DNA of 64,000 bases from Calvatia gigantea. Taxonomy: Eukaryota; Basidiomycota; Agaricomycetes; Agaricales; Lycoperdaceae. The position numbers and the translations under genes are program-made. Shown here piece by piece: positions 46,426 through 58,762 of this stretch; within the stretch, counting starts at the first letter, position 1; the number at the start of each line of letters is the position of its first letter. Under the pieces are notes generated by a model that worked only from the letters and a program-made list of their open reading frames with translations, did not search any database and was not told the DNA's origin. The stretch spans positions 3,658,001 through 3,722,000 of the forward strand of contig JACAAK010000003.1 of the NCBI GenBank assembly GCA_025093985.1, read 5' to 3'.

Positions 46426-48105
46426 ATGACCATCACCATCAACATATCCGCTGCGCCGGGGGATGTCCATATCCGGCGGACTTTGCTGGAAATCTCACTT
46501 GCTGTCGCCAGGAGCAAGCGAATTGTTGTTGTAACAGGAGCTGGTATTTCATGTTCTGGTGGTATACCGGTGAGGTTGAAATTTTTGACAAGAGCTAATC
46601 ACGAATAATGCTTATATTCTCCCATCGCATCCCCAGGATTTTCGGTCCTCTGATGGCCTGTATGCATTGGTCAAGCAGAAATATCCTGATGTCGTCTTGA
46701 AAGGACGGGATTTATTCGACGCGTCGTTGTTCCGAGACTCCGCTTCGACTGCCGTTTTCTATACCTTTATTTCTGGGCTCAAACGTGCAGTTGACGCCGC
46801 ATCACCTACGCCGACGCACCATTTCATTAAAACTCTCGATGCCAAGAAAAAGTTGTTGCGTTCCTATACGCAAAACATAGATGGCTTGGAGGAGAGAACG
46901 GGACTTCTCGGGACGTCCTGTGAGGCCGCTAGAGCGACCATTAAAGGAAGGGACAAACTGAAAATTAAGGACGTTCGCAATGTCCAATTGCATGGTGATA
47001 TTCATCGTGTCCGATGTGTCTCGTGCTCGGCAGAGTTCCCCTGTACGGAGATCCATCTGAGTATATTCTCACAAGGATCTGCTCCTGATTGTCCCGAATG
47101 TCTGACCCGCTGTAAGTGGTTCTCAATAACTGTCTGAACCATTCTGATATGTTGCTCAGTCGAGGCCAGAGTTGCTCGATCCGCCCGTCCTATCAAAGTT
47201 GGAACTCTGCGACCTGCTATTGTTCTGTATGATGAACCCCACCCCTTGGGGGATGATATCGGTTCTATCCAAACAGCAGATATCGGTCGCAAGCCGGACT
47301 TGTTGATCATTATGGGGACTTCCCTTAAGGTCCATGGCCTGAAGAAGCTCGTCAAGGAATTCGCCAAGACAGTTCGCCAGCCGACCACTACGTTGACTTC
47401 CAGACCAAAGCCCAAAGTCATTTTTGTCAACAAGACGCCTCCTGGTTCGGAGTGGGGCGATGTAATTGATTATCATATCGCCAGTGAAACCGACGCCTGG
47501 GTAGCGAAAGTTCTCGAGGACTGGAGAAAGAACAGGCCTGCAGATTGGGAAATCCAACAAACACTCGATGGAGATACTACGATGGCAAGTCCGCTCAAAA
47601 CCATCAAACCCAACGCCGAAGCATCCAAAAAGAAGAAAGGTAATTTGGGTTCTCTTTTTATTTTCCTGCTCTCATTGTTCCCCTAGTTTCCAATAAGAAA
47701 ACTCCTCATCTTCAGGATGAGAATACTTCGCCTGTAGAGTCGCCCCAGGTTCCAACATCTCCCAGCAAGCGCCGACAAGCCACATGTCATTACAGCGACC
47801 TTGAGTCGAGCCCATCCAAACGGCAGTCAACGAAACCACTCAAACTCAGCCTGCCTGCTTCAGAGCGCAAATTACTTTTTGGGGAAAGTACAAACCAAGC
47901 TAAAGCTGGTTTGGAAGATACTATTTCTATGGATGTGTCTTTGGCGGATTTGTCGATGCGGGATATTGAAGGAATTGAAAAACCTCCCGCCCAAGCCGTT
48001 CCAAGTGCCCACAGGGCCAAGACCACCAGAGCACGGTCAGCCGCAGCTAAAGGAGCCGCACCGACTACAAAGCGGCGAGCGACAGTCAAACCGTCGAAGT
48101 CATGA
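46426..48105 (+). CDS. NAD-dependent histone deacetylase, sirtuin of HST3/HST4 type
   Basis: Hst3/Hst4 sirtuins remove acetyl from histone H3 K56 after replication. The start at 46426 gives MTITINISAAPGDVHIRR. Spliced exons give VVVTGAGISCSGGIP + DFRSSDGLYALV (NAD site), FYTFISGLKRAVDAASPTPTH, TQNIDGLEERTGL, VQLHGDIHRVRCVSCSAEF and DCPEC (zinc site CxxC...CxxC), VGTLRPAIVLYDEPHPLGDDI, PDLLIIMGTSLKVHGLKKLV and VIFVNKTPPGSEW. The order and the RPAIVLYDE form fit Hst3/4. The C-tail is basic and Ser/Pro-rich (PSKRRQATCHYSD, KTTRARSAAAKGAAPTTKRR), suggesting nuclear location and DNA or chromatin contact. Four introns. Confidence 0.9.
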
Positions 48106-48328
48106 CCTTGAGAAGCTGTCTCCTTCATCTCCTTCATATACTGCATCCCTGCTGTGCCCATTCACCTTTCACTCTATCCCATTCACCCTTCGTTTTATTT
48201 ATCCTGTATTATATTACTTTTATGCATTGTACACCCTACCGTTACGCATAACGAAAGGAGCTCCAATATGAACAGTATCAATTGGAGGATATATCTAAAG
48301 TACGAACATACAACAGTCTGACATTCAG

Positions 48329-48979
48329 TCAATAATGAGCTCAGATACACTCCAATCCTCGAAGCTTCCGTCCGGAAGGTAACGACGGATAATGAGTGGG
48401 ATTTTGCGTTGTGATAGCTCCTTAATTGCGATCTGAAGAGCGTCCGTTTCCCCGTCCAACGGCACGAGAACAGGAGCGTTCATACTAATTATGTAATTAG
48501 TCGGGAACAGTGAGCAGAGCCAAGCAGCGGAGCCCAGCGATGGAATGACTCACCTGATTTGCAAAGCTCTCGTTCCCAATATTCGCGCACGTTCGTATTT
48601 CGTCAGATAGGGTGTTGTCACCCTCACTTTATTAGGTTGTCTTTCGCCAGATACGCCAGTGTTTACAGGAGCTTCTTCGGCGACCGTCATAGGTTGGTCA
48701 GCATCTGCGGGGTTGGTTCCGTTGGCCTGGGATTCCTCGCCTTCTCCGGTACCTGCCCCATCCTGTTCTTGTCCTAGAAGGTCATAGTTTCCTTCCTAAG
48801 GGGTAACTTTCACTTCGCGCCTTGATTTTTGAGAAGTAGTTGACGTACGAATGTCTCTTCCTGATAACTGCACGAGTGTGAAAGAATTTTCAACTGATTA
48901 TATTCGGTAAAACAACGTACCCTCCGCCGTAGTCATAATCATCGCCAACACCTCCGCCATCATATCCATCGTCAGACAT
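48329..48979 (-). CDS. RPB6: RNA polymerase subunit RPB6 (ABC23), shared by Pol I, II and III
   Basis: RPB6 is the omega-like subunit common to all three nuclear polymerases. The start at 48979 gives an acidic/glycine N-tail ([20 protein letters not shown]). The conserved core reads [24 protein letters not shown], then [33 protein letters not shown], and ends [18 protein letters not shown] at stop 48329-48331. Three or four exons. It is smaller than most genes here, as expected for the family (about 150 residues). Confidence 0.95.
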
Positions 48980-50796
48980 GATATTTTAACAAGTTTGGAA
49001 CCGGGATGAGGGGAAGAGCAACGGAGGCCCTCGGTGGTTTGTAGTGGGGAAGTGGTCAACAAACAGGATAAGCTTTTTGTTTGGTACGCATCAAACGACG
49101 CGTTGTTTACCATGGGCGTAACCTACCAATGGCTCAGGAAACTTCACTGGCTCACCCCGCACAATCGAATCTTAGCCACTCAGAATCAGAACCCGAGGTC
49201 TTGCGATGCAGAATTCTTTGCACACAACTTGCGTCCATTCGATGTTGGATATCATGCCAGACGTGGGACTCCAACATGCTCAGCGAATATTCGGCTCTCA
49301 GCACTCAGTGGTTCTCCTTGGGCACTCAAATCATGAACTTGTTCGGGCTGTTCGAGTATTCCACCGAAAATTTGAACGTCGAATCGCATATCTCGGGCGG
49401 CGGAGCTGACAAGTCGAGAGCCGACGACATCCTGACCATATTCTTCTCGTATTGCATCATGCTGGAGCGCCCATATTGGCACAGGCATCACATCTGGATA
49501 GATAACATCGACACTGTTGAACCGTCTTCCACAATACGTTCATTCGAGTCTGGGTTTCCCCATAACCACGACTGTCAAAAAGGTTGGAATAGAAGATTCC
49601 TACATAAGAATGCGTGCTACTCAGAAAGGGAATAGCTTCGTTCCAAGTGAACGAAGGTACTCACACGAACACTTATGGTTTTCACTGGTATTCAGCTAAC
49701 ACCTTCGTAAAATTTGCGGGGTGGCTAACGAGCAAAACTGGATGGAGAAATTTTGATGGCATTGATCCGCGGCTATGGAACAGTACCTCCGTGGATCTGG
49801 TTGGTTCAGTTATTCCATAGATCATATCGATCACCCATGGATCCTCTCTCCCCTTCTTCTCCTACCCACCAAGCTGGCGCCGAGGTCAGAGAGAAAAAGG
49901 CAGCACCAATGCCTAGAAGATTGATTGTGTCCACTCCCATACTATTTTGGGCAGCGATTCGAACACTCCAAAGCTATGTACGCGATTCTATTAATCAGTC
50001 TTCGGTTTGCGCCGGTATCTGGGGTTGTGTGATTCTTTCAGGCCCGTGCGATGGCTTCCCTTCGTCCATGTCGTCATCGTACAACATCCCCAATCCACCA
50101 CAGCGCCTGATTTCGGGGCCGGATAATGACGTTGTAATGGATTCCCCCCCTCGTCTGTTGTTCCGCCTGCGGGTCCGCACCTGTGTCTCCTCGCCTTGTA
50201 TGGGCTTGATTTTCCACCACCGCTCCTTGGGCCATGCTAGCGTTCCACTCTGTGTTCCCCATATCGCCGAAGAGCTGGGAAAAGCCCAACCCCTGAGGCC
50301 TGAGGCCTGAATGGAGAGGACATGCATCACTGGTCCTGCTTCTTCTGGCATGACAGGAAATTAAACACCACCCAGGAGAATGTTGCTCTTCCTGGTTGTG
50401 ACCACTGTCTATAGGGTGAAATTGCCACACACGTCTTCGAATGTGTTCTTGTATCGTATCAATTTGGGCATGGATTGCCAGTGGCAGGCGCATTCGTGGT
50501 ACCTTACAACCCAAAAAAAAAAAAAAAAAAAAAACTGGCTGGTGATCGATTCCGAAGACAGGAACCAATACGCTTCTGTTGTTATTGTACTGCTTTATTG
50601 AAATTACCACCTAGACGTTATGTATGCGCAGTATTTGTGACAGACCCACTCACGGTTCATTCCGACTTGGGTTGCCTTTTGGTCTATATTGAATTCAAAC
50701 CAACCATCTCTCGTCCCTTTCCAACTCTCCATCGCACAGCGTCTGGTCTCTATCACAAGTATCCTCTAGCACATATCTATCGCCCAATTAGACGGT
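48980..50796. other. Longest gene-free stretch, 1.8 kb, with A22 run
   Basis: It lies between the divergent starts of RPB6 and the RRM protein. A minus-strand frame at 49252-49491 (MMPVPIWALQHDAIREEYGQ...) and plus-strand frames at 49081-49635 and 49753-50310 are open, but I recognise no family, and frames stop and shift around them. A run of 22 A occupies 50513-50534. It may hold a decayed or lineage-specific gene. Confidence 0.4.
50513..50534. repeat. A22 homopolymer
   Basis: Twenty-two A on the plus strand, about 260 bp upstream of the RRM protein start. No target-site duplication or element sequence was seen next to it. Confidence 0.85.
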
Positions 50797-53700
50797 ATGC
50801 CTCCTAAAAACCCCAGCCTAACGCATACCTGGGGTTCTCGATACGATACACTATCTACATCACCTCAAACCCCACCTGCGGCAATGCAAGACGCTTGCCA
50901 ACCACCTTCTCGGGACGTCAATGCGTCTACCAATGGCCATGTTCAGCACAAGGACGACAAACTGCCGAATGCAAGTATCTTTGTTGGAAGGTATGTCTAT
51001 CCTTTGCACCATTCACAAAGGGCGTTCCTTTTCATCTCTTTTCTGTTTCAAAGTCTTCCATCTGGCGTTGATCCGGCAGAGCTTGCACGCCTTTTGACTG
51101 GCCACTTCTCGGAATACTCAGGGGTAAGGGCAGTCAAGGTCATACGCGATTCAAAGGGAGGTGTATGCGCATTTGTGCAGTGCGAGGTAACTGCTTTATC
51201 TGTTATATCGGTAGGATTGTGATCGCAAGATATTCTAATCCCTCGGAAAGAATGCAGCTTCGGCTTCAGTATTCCTCCAGAGCTTGCGGTCAAGTCCCCC
51301 CAAACCGTTCCTTGGCAGAATTCTGCGTTATGAGCCGGCTAAGGCTTTCAGGACGCTTCTTATTTCGTACAGGTGTGTTAAGATTTATTGATATTCGTTA
51401 GCTGGGCTTTCTAAAACCACATACTCTTTCAGGGCGCCATCCCGAGCTATCATGTCTAACGGGACGGGAGTCCCCTCCGGAACGATGGACGGGCTCTTGA
51501 ATCTTGAACTACCCTACGCAATGCGGCTATGGAAACCCAAAAATACCAAGTCACTGTCGTTTTCATATGCATACATGCAGCTTCTGACGGCCCCCGCAGA
51601 TTTCATCGTATCATTTATAACGCAGAAGCCATCGAGGCCGAGCTGTATTCCAGAACTCGTCCCAAAGAGGATGTTGACTCCGAGTTGGAGAAACACGTTT
51701 ATTTACAGCCGTTGAGGTTTGATGCAGAGGTCGGCCTCCTCGTCGCTTTACTGATGCCGTTGCGGTAACTCACCCGCTACAGTCTGTCTTAAAGCTCGCA
51801 AGATACTTTGGTCCTCTGGAGAAATTTTTTGAATTGACAGGAGCCCACGAGCTTGCCGAAGGCAGGTTCCGCATTATCTCGTTGACGACGATCGTACCAA
51901 TATAATCTCTTTAGCTTCTCTGAACGGAGATCATGTCCCTGAGTGTCATCCTCCTCCCCATAACCTCCCCCGAAGCAAGGTGATGAACACCAGCTGTTGG
52001 GAAGTCAAGTGGGTCCAACGAGATGACTGTGTGGCCGCGTTAACGGTAGGCAACCTCCCATTGAATTATGTCCTCGTTATTGATTAGGACCAGGCATTAC
52101 GGAAGGTACCTCACTTATCCGTTTCATGGGCACATCAACCTGCCCAACCTGCCGAACACCGCCATGACCTGGAGACCCCCGTCAGCCACGTCTCAACCGC
52201 TCAGACAAGAGCAGATAGCTCTCAACTCTATCCATCACCGGACTCTACTTCTCCCTCAGAATATTCTCAAAGCGATGCGCCTAGCGACAAACCCATCCAA
52301 CAATCGGCCGCCGAAAACGATGACCTTATAGTTCACAAAAGAGGCTCTGTTTTCGGTATCGATGAAAGGAAGGGCTGGGTTAAACCTGTGGTGCCTCCTG
52401 GACTTGTATGTAAAGGTCCTCCTGTAACTGGTGCGGCTCTAGCGACCACGGACGAAAGGGAGGTCGAGAAATTGGCTACCACCAGAATTAACTGGGTGGA
52501 AACCAGTTTCCCTTCATTCCTTGATTCCGGGAGTGGTTCCAATACCGATTGGAGCGCCTGGAAAAGGACATCAGGTGTCGAAAGGGACATCAGGTATGGG
52601 GCCCTCCCCCCCCTTCGCGTGTTCAATGTTTAATTTTGTTGGCAGGCCGCCCTCTATCGTCGCTCCCCAATCGGCATGTCAGGTTCTTACCCCGAAAAAT
52701 AGTCAGGTTCATGTGGGTTTGGCCGATAGAACTCCCGCACTAGGGCTAGCCATTTCACCGCCGACACCAGGGATGACCGTGTTACAAACTCCTACACCAA
52801 TTAGTCAAACCGGCGGCGTAATATTGTCTGGCGAAGAAAGAAAGTACCAGAGTGAAGAAACTAATAATGGTTCTCCCCCGACCAGGGACCTCGATCCCAT
52901 GTCATTATTTGTGGGTGGTTTGGAGGTATATGGAACCGACCCATGGACGGAGGGAAAGGTTTATACAACCTTCGGGAGGTTTGGAGGCCTTGAATATGTG
53001 AAGTTTGTCCGGCCTCGTACGTCCAGAGTTGACTGCAATAGCGTATGCTGATCCGCTGGTTAGCTAATGGCAACACTGCTTTTGCGTTCATAAAGTATAA
53101 CAACACCGAGTCCCCCGCGCGTGCGATCCTGGAGGAGGTACGTTGCTCTAGAAGCTCGACAATCACTTCACCGTTGATGGTCTCTAAGCACAATCGCGTC
53201 TACGGCGGACATGCGTTGAAGGTTCAATTACGAGATAATAACCCTCCTCGTGGCCAATGGAGGCACGATCGTGGACGGGTTCGCTGTCCACATCACCATG
53301 CTAACCGCAAAGTCATGCTTTCCGTACGCCCTGGGAACAACACGCCCCGGACAGGGGCTACGTCGACCGTTCGACGCAGTCTTGATGCCAAAGTCGATGC
53401 GAGTAAGGTTCCCTTACTAGACACTGCTTCAACACATGAGATCACCGAATATAAACGAGATGGGTCGATACCAGGTGATAAACAATCGCTCGTTACAATC
53501 GCTCGATCAACGGTAAATGGGCAGACGGAGAAATACCGCGAGTGGTATGACGCTTTAGCGGGTTCGCCTATGGGTTCTGGAGGCGCCCTCAGTAGATCTA
53601 CCACACCTACCTTATCGATTTCTGCACCACATCCAGCTCCAGGTTATTATCCTGTGCCTTGGCCTTATCCATATGCACAACTCGGTCACTACCAAATGCC

Positions 53701-54529
53701 TTATTGTGGTCCGTACCCTGGTTACGCGTTCCCTGCGGGTCCGATTCCACCATTCGCTTCAACGACACCAGGGCCTGACGCAAATGGTCCTGTTACAGGG
53801 GGTCACCCACCTTGGCCGAGCATGATGTATAATGTCTGTTTTCTTCATTGATCATCGTGATGTTGTCGATTAACAATACCCCAGGCTTACCCTCCGTACT
53901 TTTGTCCACCTCCCCTGCCGGTCGCAGAACACCCACCACCCTCGGCGGTACCACAGATCTCGCAGACTTCTCAAGGTCCCCGTGCCCCTTTGGTGCCGTC
54001 TGGGTTCATTCAGAATGGTCAGGGAACTTTGATAGCAGTTTATCCACCGGATGCCTTGAGTCAATATATGGCTGCCCAAAATAACGATGGCACAAGGAGT
54101 AGTGATTTTTCCACCCCGATGCAGCCCGTTAATACAGCGCCGGTTAGTCCAGCCACGCAGGTACACCAGGAACTGGCATCGAATCATAGTGTCGGATCTC
54201 ACACTGGCAACAATCCGCCACGGTTATACCCCGCCCCCACCAACCCACCTTGGGATCTCATGCCTCCGCCGGTTATGCCCCTTAACATCGTGACGAATAC
54301 AGCTCCGCCGTCGGGCAACGTTGCAAATGCTTTGCGAAGTGACGAACCTCACAGCAAGGCCGGGGTAAATGGCCATTCTTCCACCAACACACGGAAGAAT
54401 CAGGTGACCCGTAAGGATTTCCGCCAGCAGAACATCGGTCATTCGAGGCGAGATCGCATGCAAAACGAAAATCTTAGTGGAAATATGGAAGGCGTTCGTT
54501 CGCATAATCGGTATTCTCTAGCTACGTAG
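50797..54529 (+). CDS. Multi-RRM RNA-binding protein, Pro-rich C-terminus, function unknown
   Basis: The start ATG at 50797 opens MPPKNPSLTHTWGSRYDTLS. RRM1: NASIFVGR + SLPSGVDPAELARLLTGHFS, GVRAVKVIRDSKGGVCAFVQC, SASVFLQSL, FLGRILRYEPAKAFR. A second, degenerate module has HVYLQPLRFDAE, VLKLARYFGPLEKFFELTG and EVKWVQRDDCVAAL. RRM3: DPMSLFVGGLEVY (RNP2), FGRFGGLEYVKFVRP, NTAFAFIKYNN (RNP1), ARAILEEHNRVYGGHALKVQLRD. The C-third is Pro/Tyr-rich (PAPGYYPVPWPYPYAQLGHY, YPGYAFPAGPIPPFA). About ten exons. It is likely an mRNA-binding regulator; I cannot name an orthologue. Confidence 0.85.
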
Positions 54530-55430
54530 AGCTGGAATCGGTGGAACGCCTGAGCATTGAGTAACCCGAGAAAAGGTCGGCACCCTACTTTATCCCTTTC
54601 TATTCCTTTATTTCGTTCTCTTTGTCTGTTTCTTTTTTTATAATATTCCATTTTTGTTCCTTCTTTACTCTGCATCTCCCCTCACTACGCTTCTTATCTT
54701 ATGTCGGAGGAAAAAAACATATATAAAATAACCAACAAAGAATACTTCCTAGTGTATGCTCTCGTTTGGTGGTCTTCTCTTCATTTCTTTGATACATAGC
54801 AGAACCCGTCTTGTACCAACACTAGCGTCTTGGCAAATCAAATGTGATTAATTAAAGTGATACTCTAGGTTTCTTCACAGGGAGGTCGTGGACAACAATA
54901 GATCGCAGTATGGTAAAGATGGGAGTCAAAAACATATGGTACACTGACTGGAGTGCTAAGAGGGATGAATGGATGTTAAAGTGTCCGGGAGTGGAGGAAG
55001 TAGGAAGAAGGGGAAAAAGGCATATGGGCGAGAAACTTGATAGCACAAGTTGCGTAAACGCAAAAACAAGAGAAGGCGTACTGCATATGTACAGTCAGAA
55101 AAGGTCGTCGTAAATATAAATGAATGGCGTGGGGGGTCATAATTTGGTCGTTACCAGAACAGGTTCTAAACCAAGGAAGCGCTTTGAGCTAGCTCAAAAA
55201 TGAACAAGAAAGGCGTGAAAGGACGAAGTGAACGTCCTTATATTTTTTAGGTGGGGGAGAGGGTAACGTTGACTCGGCTGATAGGTATGAATCTGGGGAG
55301 AAAGATGAAGATCAAGGTAAAAGAACGAGCGAAGGGCATATATGAGATAGGTAAAGGATGATGATGGGTAGGAAATGAAATTGGAGGTAAGGTGACGGGC
55401 TTCATTAGGGTCGTAGGTATGATGGCCGGT
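54530..55430. other. Convergent intergenic region, 901 bp
   Basis: It lies between the two RRM-type genes. The T-rich tracts after 54590 fit a 3' UTR and polyadenylation zone. The frame 55247-55606 (minus) lacks family features. Confidence 0.4.
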
Positions 55431-56032
55431 TTACCTGTGCTTCTCGGTGGTCCAAGATAATTGCACACTACCAACGCCATTAATGAATACTTTAGCGCGC
55501 ACGCGACATACAGTATCGGCCACCTCGGCGCTTTGAAACGAAACGACGAGGTCGCCATTGGGCATTCGAAGTATTTGTCGTACTTCACCAAAACTCTGTA
55601 AACCATATATATTAATCTGGATGTATGAAGGCGAGCGGGCGGGGATCACAACGTACTTCACACCATCGCTTCACACCTTCGAACCGGCGCATATCATTCA
55701 TCGCAATACCACTTATGACCAGCTTCTTTTTCTTCTTCCGGTTCCGGGACACGGGCGAAAGCGATATACTAGAAAGTGATGTCACGCGGGATAGCGCGCT
55801 TCCGTTTTGTGAAGTGTATATGACGTGAGGCCTTTTCTTCTTGACGGTCTCGGAGTGTTGTTGCGAGGTACTTGGGAGTGGACCAACAATATCCAATTCA
55901 TCACCATCGTCATCTTCATTACCACCACCATCAGAGGTGGTGTATTGGCCCCGAGGACGGTAGTTATAAGAACTGGGAATCCCATCGAACGCATTGCCAC
56001 CTCCGCCACGCCTATTATTGGTTTGAACGCCG

Positions 56033-56066
<34 letters not shown>

Positions 56067-57283
56067 ATACAAATGGATACATCCGAGGCAACGTGCCCAT
56101 ATTGTGACCTCCTCTTCCAGTACCAGACGAAAGAGTTGGCGAAGGCGATACAAAATCCCTATCAGAGCCGAACAAGTCATGAATGTTGGCGCTAGTGTTC
56201 ACGGAAGACGAATACGCCCCCGACCGCATGGAGGAGGCGCCTGACATGGTATCCGTACTACATGAGTATGCAAAGGATCCCGAGTAGTGGTTTCCATTCC
56301 CTGATGAGGGTCTGCGTCTATGCCCTGGAGGAGATGAACGGGTGGGTGGATACTGCTGGCACGGGCCGTTACTACCCTCAGTACTGGGCACCGTCAGCGA
56401 CGTTGCCGCATTAGAGGTGTCCACAGAAGATGAAGATATGCTGGGTCGAGACGGGGTATAGTTTGTATCTTGGGATTGGGGGGTAGACGACTGAGATAAC
56501 GGACTGAAATGACCAAGGACACTGGGACGCCACTTGGAAGCAGACGAGGACCTTGCTACTGGAGGTGGGGTATGCTGGGATATTTGTGATGAACGTTTGG
56601 AAGACTTTTGGGGTGTGCTGTGTGGGGTTATATTGCCTCTACTAGTAGTGATGGTGCCTGTGCTATTTCTGCTAGAGCGGGAGAAGAGGGAGAGCCTAGA
56701 AGACGAGGGTGGTCGCGAAGGGCTTTCTTCTGTTGGAGAATTGGGGGGTGTAGAACGGAATGCGAGGTTGAAGTGGCGAAAGGATGAGGGAGAGAGAGAC
56801 ATGCGGGAAATGCGTTTGGTAGCACGGATGGTGGCTGGGGCATCGGTTACCTAAATAGAGGGGCAGACCACAGGTTGTTAGGAAAAAAGCAAGTTGGGTT
56901 GCCGGATGAGTTTAATGAATGATACATACCTCCATGTTTAGAAAGTTGGCTGCGAGGTCCGGAGGTATGTCGTTGTCTTCCACGAGGTCGTAGCCAGTTT
57001 CTGACGCCGCATTTCCGGCATGACCGGTACGATCCAGCGAGGAGCGGCTAAGTTCTGGGTATGCCAAGAATGCGTTGGTCATTGGGGATGAATGGGAACG
57101 GCTATGGCCGCGAATAGTAGCAGTAGTGGTAGTGGTAACGGGTTCGTCTGGAGAGCTGTAGAGTTGCTGTTCTTGGATCCATTTGTCAAGCATGCTAGAC
57201 CGTCTCTGACGAGGGTCGGATTGAAATAGTGGGCGGACATTGAACGGGTCCTCCTCCGGGGTTGTGTAGGGCGGGTCATCCAT
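55431..57283 (-). CDS. Ser-rich protein with C-terminal RRM-like fold and poly-Asn tract
   Basis: No orthologue named. The start at 57283 opens MDDPPYTTPEEDPFNVRPLF, followed by SSMLDKWIQEQQLY and PPDLAANFLNMEV. The next exon is Ser/Pro/Thr-rich and disordered (SSSRLSLFSRSSRNSTG, RSSPPGHRRRPSSGNG), with FVYNN...NGV containing 11 Asn at 56032-56064. The C-terminus reads KKKKLVISGIAMNDMRRFEGVKRWCE + SFGEVRQILRMPNGDLVVSFQSAE, VFINGVGSVQLSW. LVISGI and DLVVSF match RRM beta strands 1 and 3, although the canonical aromatic residues are reduced. Stop at 55431-55433. Three exons or more. Confidence 0.75.
56032..56064. repeat. (GTT)11 microsatellite encoding poly-Asn
   Basis: Eleven perfect GTT units, i.e. 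eleven identical AAC codons on the minus strand, inside a coding exon. Confidence 0.95.
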
Positions 57284-57356
57284 AAAGCAGGAAGTAGAAA
57301 GTGGGCAGTAAAATGTCTTGAAGTCGTCACGTCGTGTCGTTTCCTGGTACCGTCCC

Positions 57357-57370
57357 GGGGGGGGGGGGGG
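57357..57370. repeat. G14 homopolymer
   Basis: Fourteen G on the plus strand, about 75 bp upstream of the minus-strand start at 57283; C14 in the gene's sense strand and followed by a GT-rich stretch. Confidence 0.85.
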
Positions 57371-57524
57371 TTGTGTGGGGTGTGTGTTTGTGGTCGTGAA
57401 GGAAGAGAAAGAGTTTGAGATTACGAGAAGAAATGTATAGAAAATGGTTTGTGTTGATGAACATGAGGCAGACTAAGTCCGCCCCTGACGTAACGCGCCT
57501 GGGCACGACAAAGCAGGATTATCA

Positions 57525-58476
57525 TCACAGGATTGACAGAACCTCGCTGTTCATCCTGTGGAACACCTTGGCAGTTGCAGTCCGCTTGTACTTTTCCAGC
57601 AATCGGAATTCTTTTTCTTTGCCTTCTTCGTTGTTACCCCTCCCACCAGAATCCAGAACATCCACTAGCTCCGTGTCAACAGGAAGGCTGCCGAGGAACC
57701 TGAGCCCTTCCCGCCGCGCCATCTCCGCGCCGCCGCCCGTCGAAAAAACGTTGCTGACTTCTCCACAGCACGGGCACACATACCCACTCATGTTCTCTAT
57801 CAACCCTAACACAGGCAGCTCTACAGCCCGAGTGAATGACAGACATTTCATCCCGTCCATCAACGCCACCGCCTGCGGCGTAGTCACTATAACTGCAGAG
57901 AGTTTCGAATGCACTCCGGCCATATGCTCCATCAGTGATAGATGCTCGTCCGATGTACCTGAATATCGTTACCAAAATGTACTTATTAGCACCCCTACTG
58001 GCACACAGCAATAACAGTAATGTGAAATGGAACATACCCGGAGGTGTGTCAATCACGAGATAGTCTAGTTCACCCCAACGCACATCGCTCAGAAATTGCC
58101 TTATCATTGCATTCTTCTTTGGTCCCCTCCACACCACTGAATCTCCCTTTTTCTTCAGTAAGAACCCTACACTCATCACCGCTAGTCTCCGCTCCCCAGA
58201 CTCTGCATCCGCATACACTGGCACCCAACCCGCTGTGCTCTGGTGCACTGCATACTCTGGTCTATCCAAGCCGAACATCCGTGGTATCGAAGGGCCAGTA
58301 AGATCTACATCTAATATCCCCACCCGTGCCGTCGCCGAAGAAGTGTACAAGTTCAGTGCCAGTTGCGTTGCTACCGATGACTTGCCAACGCCACCTTTCC
58401 CGGCTAGGACCAAGATAATGTGTTTCACAGATTGCAACCGCCGAGTTACGGGTGTATCTTCTGGTGCTGTTGACAT
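57525..58476 (-). CDS. CFD1: Cytosolic Fe-S cluster assembly factor CFD1 (NUBP2), Mrp/NBP35 ATPase
   Basis: CFD1 and NBP35 form the cytosolic scaffold that builds [4Fe-4S] clusters. The start at 58476 gives [20 protein letters not shown]; the longer frame begins with TTG. The deviant P-loop is [20 protein letters not shown] (about 58415). Then come [49 protein letters not shown] and, after one intron (about 57950-58040), [49 protein letters not shown] (the bridging CxxC) and [20 protein letters not shown]. It ends [12 protein letters not shown]. All expected functional motifs are present. Confidence 0.95.
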
Positions 58477-58762
58477 GACTGCTGTAATGAGATCGGAAGA
58501 CAAGGGAGGCGTTTGGAAGAAAAGAAGTAGACGATCATTACAAATGTTGAGCTCGATTGCGACACCGCGGGTAAGTATTAATGGGGAGATGACGATGAGT
58601 AATCACTTGATGTAACAATCTAAGTCTGTATATCAACAATGCCATCCACAAAGTCACAAGCGAAATAGTAGTACATCTGGTCCCCTACGTGAAGGAGTGA
58701 GCATACCTCATATGTTAAACAACTCTGGTTTGAGGTTCTGAACAAGCGAATCACCAATAGTG

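Noticed and set aside
8891..48979. RPB2, BDP1 and RPB6 as a polymerase gene cluster
   Set aside because: They are separated by many unrelated genes over 40 kb; proximity is most simply chance.
49081..49635. 184-residue plus-strand frame as a gene
   Set aside because: No domain, poor composition, and overlaps a more protein-like minus-strand frame.
50513..50534. A22 as the tail of a retroposed element
   Set aside because: No reverse-transcriptase, SINE-like box or target-site duplication is visible beside it.
58477..58503. Start of CFD1 at 58503
   Set aside because: The codon is TTG; the first in-frame ATG is at 58476.
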